DNA of 64,000 nt. Origin: Sulfurimonas sp. HSL3-7. GTDB taxonomy: Bacteria > Campylobacterota > Campylobacteria > Campylobacterales > Sulfurimonadaceae. Position numbers and translations under genes: made by a program. Location: positions 434,001 through 498,000 of the forward strand of contig NZ_CP147919.1 in NCBI RefSeq assembly GCF_039645985.1. The letters are read 5' to 3'. Under the pieces are notes generated by a model, which did not search any database, was not told the origin of the DNA, and saw nothing but the letters and a program-made list of their open reading frames with translations. This document shows, in pieces, positions 59,488 through 64,000 of this stretch. Every line of letters starts with the position of its first letter. Position 1 is the stretch's first letter.

Positions 59488-60747
59488 TTACTGAAGTTCC
59501 CCGTTTCCGCATATGATGCCGGTTCCGCCCATATTGGCGCTGTGGTAGATGATGCTGTGGTGTTTTTTGGCATAAAAGCGCATCAGCAGTTTTTGCAGGG
59601 TCGGTTCGATAGAGGGGTGAAACCATCCGTTGTTACTGATGGCGATCAGGTAGTCAGGATCGCCTTCATAGATCTCTTCGCAGGTCGCCTCATAACAGAC
59701 CGCACTTCTGAAGGTCACCCCTTTGACGATGAAGTCGCTCGGCTCCTTGGCCGTCACAAAGTCGGATGCACCGTCAAAAAAGGTGGTGTTGACCCATTGG
59801 CGCAGAAATGACGGCAGGGGGATGTACTCGCCGAAAGGGACCAGCACCATTTTTTTTGCGATCTGGACCCGACCTTTTGAAAAGTGGTAACTGACGTTAT
59901 AGTGCAGTTTGTTCTCTATATAGAGCGCACCGGTGATGATGTCGATTTTCCGGGAGTAGTCGCGAAGCAGCGATTCGATCTGCGGTGCGCTGTTTAGAAA
60001 AAGCGGAAAAGCAGACTCCGGCAGTACGACGAGGTCATATTTCTCCTGGATCGCATGCTCTATGACCTTCATGTTTTCCGTCACTATCGCCCGGCGGTTT
60101 TGCGGCAGCCACTTCTCTTCCTGCAGAAGTTCCGGCGCATACAGTTTTATCTTCAGGTCGGGTTTGATGTACTCGGGAGTGGTGAAGTTGAGCGCACCGA
60201 CGAGCAGCAGAAGCGCGCCGTAGCGGAACTTACGCATCTCTTTGTGCTCCGAGAAGTAGAGAAACAGAGCGAGGGCTGTAAGGATCAGGGCATATTGCCA
60301 CTTTTCGATGCCGAAAAAGGTGTTGATAAAAGGAAGCTCAGCCTGAAGCCAGTTCCAGTCCATCGGCTCGACAAAACTGATGGCAAAGAGTATGAGTGCG
60401 CGATAGAGCGGGTTTTTTGTCAAGGCCAATACGCCGAAAAAGAGGGTGTAGAGCAGGGCAAAAAAGAGGGTAATAAAGGGGGCCATCCAACCCACATGAT
60501 AATACTTGAAACTGTAGCCGATCCAGTAGAACCAGAGCAGGCCTATAAAAAAACCGGCGCTTAAGATGACACGTGTCGGCGCTTTTAAAAAGAGGTAGAA
60601 AGCGGCCAAGGCCGTTATGGAGTTGATCAGTTCAAAGGTCAGGTTGAAGTGCTCGGCGTAGATAAAATAGGAAAAAAGGAGTGCAATACCAAGGCCCTGA
60701 AAAAGCGTATAGCCCAGTGTCCAAAAATTACTGTTTGTGTTGTTCAT
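59488..60747 (-). CDS. lnt: apolipoprotein N-acyltransferase
   Basis: 419 residues. About six N-terminal membrane helices (1-190) and a nitrilase-type periplasmic domain with the catalytic Glu in VVLPESAFP, Lys in KMVLVPFGEY and Cys in AVCYEATCEE. It adds the third acyl chain to lipoproteins, consistent with the LPP20 and NlpC lipoproteins in the window. Shorter than the E. coli enzyme (512), as is normal in Campylobacterota; the C-terminal membrane helix is missing. Divergent from yajC. Confidence 0.93.
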   Translation of the reverse strand: MNNTNSNFWTLGYTLFQGLGIALLFSYFIYAEHFNLTFELINSITALAAFYLFLKAPTRVILSAGFFIGLLWFYWIGYSFKYYHVGWMAPFITLFFALLYTLFFGVLALTKNPLYRALILFAISFVEPMDWNWLQAELPFINTFFGIEKWQYALILTALALFLYFSEHKEMRKFRYGALLLLVGALNFTTPEYIKPDLKIKLYAPELLQEEKWLPQNRRAIVTENMKVIEHAIQEKYDLVVLPESAFPLFLNSAPQIESLLRDYSRKIDIITGALYIENKLHYNVSYHFSKGRVQIAKKMVLVPFGEYIPLPSFLRQWVNTTFFDGASDFVTAKEPSDFIVKGVTFRSAVCYEATCEEIYEGDPDYLIAISNNGWFHPSIEPTLQKLLMRFYAKKHHSIIYHSANMGGTGIICGNGELQ

Positions 60748-60801
60748 CCGCGTATTATACAGAGATTTAAAGGGTTCATCTCTTTTAGAGGTCTTAAAAT
60801 G

Positions 60802-60807
60802 TATAAT
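60802..60807 (+). promoter_or_regulatory. probable yajC-secDF -10 box
   Basis: TATAAT directly preceded by TG, about 31 bp before the yajC ATG; RBS GAAGGA lies between. Confidence 0.5.
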
Positions 60808-60838
60808 GCACTAATTTTTTTTCGAAGGATCGATACCG

Positions 60839-61105
60839 ATGGATATGTTAGGCCAACTTTTACCGTTCGTTTTTTTAATCGCGATTATGTACTTTATTAT
60901 TATTCGCCCGCAACAGCAGCAAGCCAAACAGCACAAAGAGATGCTTGCAAACCTCGCAAAAGGTGACAAAGTCGTCACAAACGGCGGACTTATCGTTGTG
61001 ATCTATAAGGTTGAAGAGGCGTTCTTCTCTGTGAAGATGAATGATGATGTCATCGTTAAGATCGTAAAAGATGCTGTTGCACGGAAGTATGAGGATGAAG
61101 CTTAA
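60839..61105 (+). CDS. yajC: Sec translocon accessory protein YajC
   Basis: 88 residues: one N-terminal membrane helix (about 5-22, PFVFLIAIMYFIIIRPQQQQ) and the conserved cytosolic tail with KGDKVVTNGGLIVVIYKVEE. Partners SecDF in the holo-translocon. The last 11 bases overlap the secD coding region from its preferred start. Confidence 0.94.
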   Translation: MDMLGQLLPFVFLIAIMYFIIIRPQQQQAKQHKEMLANLAKGDKVVTNGGLIVVIYKVEEAFFSVKMNDDVIVKIVKDAVARKYEDEA

Positions 61106-62672
61106 TTTTCGTTTTGTCATACTGATCGGCGCTATTGTTTTCGGCGTCTTTTTCTCCGTGCCTTCGCTACTGCAGACAGAAAAAGGTGCCAAGATCACGC
61201 TGGGACTCGATCTTCAGGGGGGACTGCATATGCTTCTTGGTGTCAAGACCGAAGAGGCTGTCAAATCACGCATGAAATCGATAGCTGCGAGTGTCAAGCA
61301 CTATACCGACCATAATGATATCCTGCTCGACACGCTTTCCGCAAATGAGGATGAGGTACGTTTCGCTATTTTAGACAGCGATGATGCCGCATCGATCGAT
61401 CTGATGCTGAAAGATATCGAGGGGGTCTCCGTCAACCACAGCGGTGAAGACTATGCGTTGACATTGACTCCGCTAGCGGTCGAAGAGACGAAGAAACAGT
61501 CGATCTCTCAGGCGATCGAAACGATCCGAAACCGTTTGGACCAGTTCGGTCTTGCCGAGCCGACCGTTGCCCGCCAGGGAACCGACAAGATACTGGTCGA
61601 ACTTCCGGGTATCAAGACACAGGAAGATGAACAGCGGGCGCGCGAATTGATCTCGCGCGCGGCTAAACTGGAACTGATCGCTGTAGACGAGGAACGCGCG
61701 ATGCGCGTCTACAACATGAGTGCAGCAGAAGCCGCTCAGTACGGTGATGTGATCCTGCCGGACAAAGAACGTCCGGATGAGAAGTACCTGCTTAAAGAGA
61801 TCCCGATCCTTGACGGCGGCATGTTGACCAATGCGACTGTAGCGTTTGACCAGAACAACCGTCCAGTCATCAACTTTGCCCTCAACTCCGAAGGGGCACA
61901 GATATTCGGCGACTTTACCGGTAAAAATGTAGGAAAGCGTATGGCCATCGTTCTTGACGGCCAGGTCTACTCGGCACCGGTGATCAATGAGCGTATCGGC
62001 GGCGGCCATGTCCAGGTGAGCGGAAACTATACGGTCAATGAAGCCAATGACCTGGCGATCGCCCTGCGTTCCGGTGCACTTCTGGCGCCGATCTATATGA
62101 TGGAGAAACGTTCTGTCGGTCCGAGCCTCGGTGCGGAGAGTATTCGTAACTCGCTTATCGCCCTGATCGGCGGCTTTGTTCTGGTCTTCATCTTCATGAT
62201 CGTCTATTACAAAGCGGCGGGTGTCATTGCCAATATCGCGTTGATCGCGAATCTCTTTATCATTCTGGCGGTGATGGCGCTTTTCGGGGCCACCCTGACC
62301 CTGCCGGGTATGGCGGGGATCGTCCTCACCGTCGGTATGGCGGTGGATGCCAATGTCATCATCTCAGAGCGCATCCGTGAACTGCTTTACGAAGGCAAAT
62401 CGCTGCATAAAGCGATCGAAGAGGGGTATGCCAATGCGATGCGCGCGATCCTGGATGCCAATATCACCACGCTGATCGCTGCCGTCGTGCTCTATGCTTA
62501 CGGTACCGGTGCGATCAAAGGTTTCGCCATTACCATCAGTATCGGTATTCTGGCGTCAATGCTGACAGCTATCCTGGGTACACACGGTATCTACACGCTG
62601 CTTGAAAGCAAGATCAATAAAAGTAAAAATCCAAGCTTCTGGTTTGGTATCAGCAAAAAGAGGTTAGGTTAA
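61095..62672 (+). CDS. secD: protein translocase subunit SecD
   Basis: About 525 residues. The frame is open upstream, but ATG at 61095 (MKLNFRFV) has GGAAG 7 bases before it and starts right at the first membrane helix. Contains the P1 head (LGLDLQGGLHMLLGV), the region AIETIRNRLDQFGLAEPTV, and the six-helix SecD pore part with GLLAPIYMMEKRSVGPSLG and VGMAVDANVIISERIRE. It uses proton-motive force to pull proteins into the periplasm. Stop overlaps the secF start by one base. Confidence 0.96.
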   Translation: MKLNFRFVILIGAIVFGVFFSVPSLLQTEKGAKITLGLDLQGGLHMLLGVKTEEAVKSRMKSIAASVKHYTDHNDILLDTLSANEDEVRFAILDSDDAASIDLMLKDIEGVSVNHSGEDYALTLTPLAVEETKKQSISQAIETIRNRLDQFGLAEPTVARQGTDKILVELPGIKTQEDEQRARELISRAAKLELIAVDEERAMRVYNMSAAEAAQYGDVILPDKERPDEKYLLKEIPILDGGMLTNATVAFDQNNRPVINFALNSEGAQIFGDFTGKNVGKRMAIVLDGQVYSAPVINERIGGGHVQVSGNYTVNEANDLAIALRSGALLAPIYMMEKRSVGPSLGAESIRNSLIALIGGFVLVFIFMIVYYKAAGVIANIALIANLFIILAVMALFGATLTLPGMAGIVLTVGMAVDANVIISERIRELLYEGKSLHKAIEEGYANAMRAILDANITTLIAAVVLYAYGTGAIKGFAITISIGILASMLTAILGTHGIYTLLESKINKSKNPSFWFGISKKRLG

Positions 62673-63643
62673 TGGAATTTTTTAAACAGACAAAGACCAT
62701 CAACTTTATGGGCGGGTCGAAATTGGCGATAGCCATTTCGATCATTCTTGTCCTCAGCTCTTATGCACTGCTTTTTACCAAGGGATTGAACTTCGGTGTC
62801 GACTTTGCCGGCGGTACCATCGTTCAGGTAAAGTATGAAAATACGGCACCTATCGATGCGATGCGTGAGCAGCTCTCGGGCAACGAGATGTTTCAAGGCG
62901 CATCGATCACGGAGTTCGGTTCACCCGATGAGGTGATCATCCGTCTTAAGAGCAGTTCTAAAGATGTCAGCAAAGATGTCGGGGATGTGACACGCGAAGC
63001 GCTTAAAGGCACGGGTGACTACACGATTCGTCGTGTCGATATCGTCGGGCCGAAAGTCGGAGACGAACTGCGTGAAAAAGGGGTGATGTCGCTGCTGCTG
63101 GCAATGATCGGTATTTTGATCTACGTCGCATTTCGATTCGAGTGGCGTTTTGCGGTCGCTTCGATCTTTGCATTGGTGCATGATGTCTCGATCGCCCTGG
63201 GCGCACTCGCATTGACGCAGATCGATGTAAACCTCGATGTACTGGCGGCACTTTTAACTATTTTAGGGTACTCTTTGAATGATACGATCATTGTATTTGA
63301 CCGCATACGTGAAGGGATAGTTGACGCAAAAAGTGCTGTGTTGAGTGAGGTTATTGATGAATCGGTCACGAAGACCCTTTCACGTACCACACTGACCTCA
63401 TTGACCACATTCTTTGTGGTCTTGACCCTCTTTATATTTGGCGGAGAGATCATTCACTCATTTGCATTCACCTTGCTTGTCGGTGTCATCGTCGGTACCT
63501 ATTCATCGATCTTTGTTGCATCACCAATCTTGATGTGGCTTGGATTTGATATTAGAAGTTACCACTCAAAACTGGCAGAAAAGAGACGACGCAAGGCGGA
63601 AAAAGAGAAGATGCGTGCGCAATTTGAACAGGGGACTTTGTAA
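62672..63643 (+). CDS. secF: protein translocase subunit SecF
   Basis: 323 residues. N-terminal helix with GLNFGVDFAGGTIVQV (the DFxGG motif), periplasmic part (about 40-125), then the six-helix module with VDIVGPKVGDELREKG, FALVHDVSIALG and GYSLNDTIIVFDRIREG. Forms the SecDF complex with the preceding gene. Followed by a 130-bp gap containing a terminator-like hairpin and the DUF6394 gene. Confidence 0.96.
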   Translation: MEFFKQTKTINFMGGSKLAIAISIILVLSSYALLFTKGLNFGVDFAGGTIVQVKYENTAPIDAMREQLSGNEMFQGASITEFGSPDEVIIRLKSSSKDVSKDVGDVTREALKGTGDYTIRRVDIVGPKVGDELREKGVMSLLLAMIGILIYVAFRFEWRFAVASIFALVHDVSIALGALALTQIDVNLDVLAALLTILGYSLNDTIIVFDRIREGIVDAKSAVLSEVIDESVTKTLSRTTLTSLTTFFVVLTLFIFGGEIIHSFAFTLLVGVIVGTYSSIFVASPILMWLGFDIRSYHSKLAEKRRRKAEKEKMRAQFEQGTL

Positions 63644-63725
63644 GAAGTCACTCGGGACCTGAGGCGATGATATGCCGTTGAAGAATGCCTAAATGGCATA
63701 GTTCAGCGGATAAAGTTATCTTAAT

Positions 63726-63765
63726 AGCTAACAGCACCGCCGACGGCAACCTAGCTGAAATTTTT
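63726..63765 (+). terminator. terminator-like hairpin before the DUF6394 gene
   Basis: AGCTA and TAGCT (63726-63730 and 63752-63756) flank an inner GCCG-a-CGGC stem (63739-63747), followed by GAAATTTTT. The T run merges into the AGGAG ribosome binding site of the next gene, so it may act as an attenuator. A further inverted repeat TATGCC/GGCATA (63671-63676 and 63695-63700) lies upstream. Confidence 0.5.
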
Positions 63766-63776
63766 AGGAGAAAGTT

Positions 63777-64000
63777 ATGGATTGGGGAAAAGTAGTATAC
63801 GTCTTTTTTACATTGATGAGTCTAACATCGACAGCAGGTTTTTTATTTGAACATTCGTCGGTTGCCCTCTTTGTAGCGGCAAGTCTGAACCTGGTCTCGA
63901 CTATTTTGAAACTGGGCGTACGCAACCTGCTTGCAGCAGAACTGCTTGCCAGTTCTTTAGTTGCGGATCTGCATCTGATCCCTGCCTTTGTCTACCTGGA
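63777..64000 (+). CDS. DUF6394 family membrane protein, N-terminal part
   Basis: The first 74 codons are in the window (start ATG with AGGAG 7 bases upstream); the 3' end is missing. Contains at least two hydrophobic helices (VVYVFFTLMSLTSTAGFLF and VALFVAASLNLVSTIL). A gene of this family commonly follows secDF in Campylobacterota; its function is not known. Confidence 0.8.
   Translation, partial: MDWGKVVYVFFTLMSLTSTAGFLFEHSSVALFVAASLNLVSTILKLGVRNLLAAELLASSLVADLHLIPAFVYL

Overview
The window is a chromosomal stretch of a free-living Campylobacterota (epsilonproteobacterial) bacterium. This rests on gene content: a NavAb-like sodium channel, a PgbA-N/Pgp3-type M23/GlcD neighbourhood, LPP20, the futalosine menaquinone enzyme MqnC, HemJ, many multiheme cytochromes, a KOR-type 2-oxoacid oxidoreductase and a DUF6394 gene behind secDF. 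The content resembles Sulfurimonas/Sulfurovum-like organisms more than host-adapted Campylobacter or Helicobacter, but the genus cannot be fixed by eye. No rRNA, tRNA, CRISPR array, insertion sequence or prophage was recognised.

Layout. 1-4.6 kb: end of a histidine kinase, two small periplasmic redox-type proteins, pckA, a DedA protein and a voltage-gated sodium channel, separated by copies of a dispersed stem-loop element with heptanucleotide arrays. 4.7-16 kb: uvrB, two small conserved proteins, three type IV pilin-like genes scattered around priA, then ispG-dnaB, a ComEC-type DNA channel and YihY. 16-21 kb: glcD, a PgbA-N protein, an M23 cell-shape peptidase and mgtE. 21-29 kb: a NUDT14-like Nudix hydrolase, a TonB-dependent receptor with OprC-type copper residues, agmatine deiminase, alanine racemase, an NlpC/P60 lipoprotein, rsmG and ribA. 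29-38 kb: hemB, a degenerate GGDEF/EAL protein coupled to argF, a pentaheme cytochrome, trpS, hpf, a TrxC-type thioredoxin, and a small envelope protein probably starting at ATT. 38-45 kb: hemJ, der with a long acidic linker, LPP20, MscS, a TerB-DnaJ protein, adk, and a periplasmic glutaredoxin-like protein. 45-53 kb: a tight run kdsA-ribH-nusB-dodecaheme cytochrome-DUF302-mqnC-M16 protein, each joined by 1-4 nt overlaps or tiny gaps. 53-57.4 kb: sodB followed by a two-gene 2-oxoacid:acceptor oxidoreductase whose alpha/gamma chain carries an N-terminal cytochrome b5 domain and a four-helix DUF2231-like membrane domain. 57.4-64 kb: a possible SspB-like protein, an aminotransferase class IV protein, cysK, lnt, and yajC-secD-secF-DUF6394.

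The most unusual items are (1) the cytochrome b5-DUF2231-KorA fusion with its KorB partner, which implies a membrane-tethered oxidoreductase passing electrons to heme; (2) a family of four 120-165 bp palindromic elements abutting stop codons, whose stems differ between copies by compensating changes, two of them followed by exactly nine copies of different 7-bp units; (3) a 12-CxxCH membrane-anchored cytochrome translationally coupled to housekeeping genes; and (4) several genes whose -10 box sits exactly one promoter-length upstream of the start codon, predicting leaderless mRNAs.
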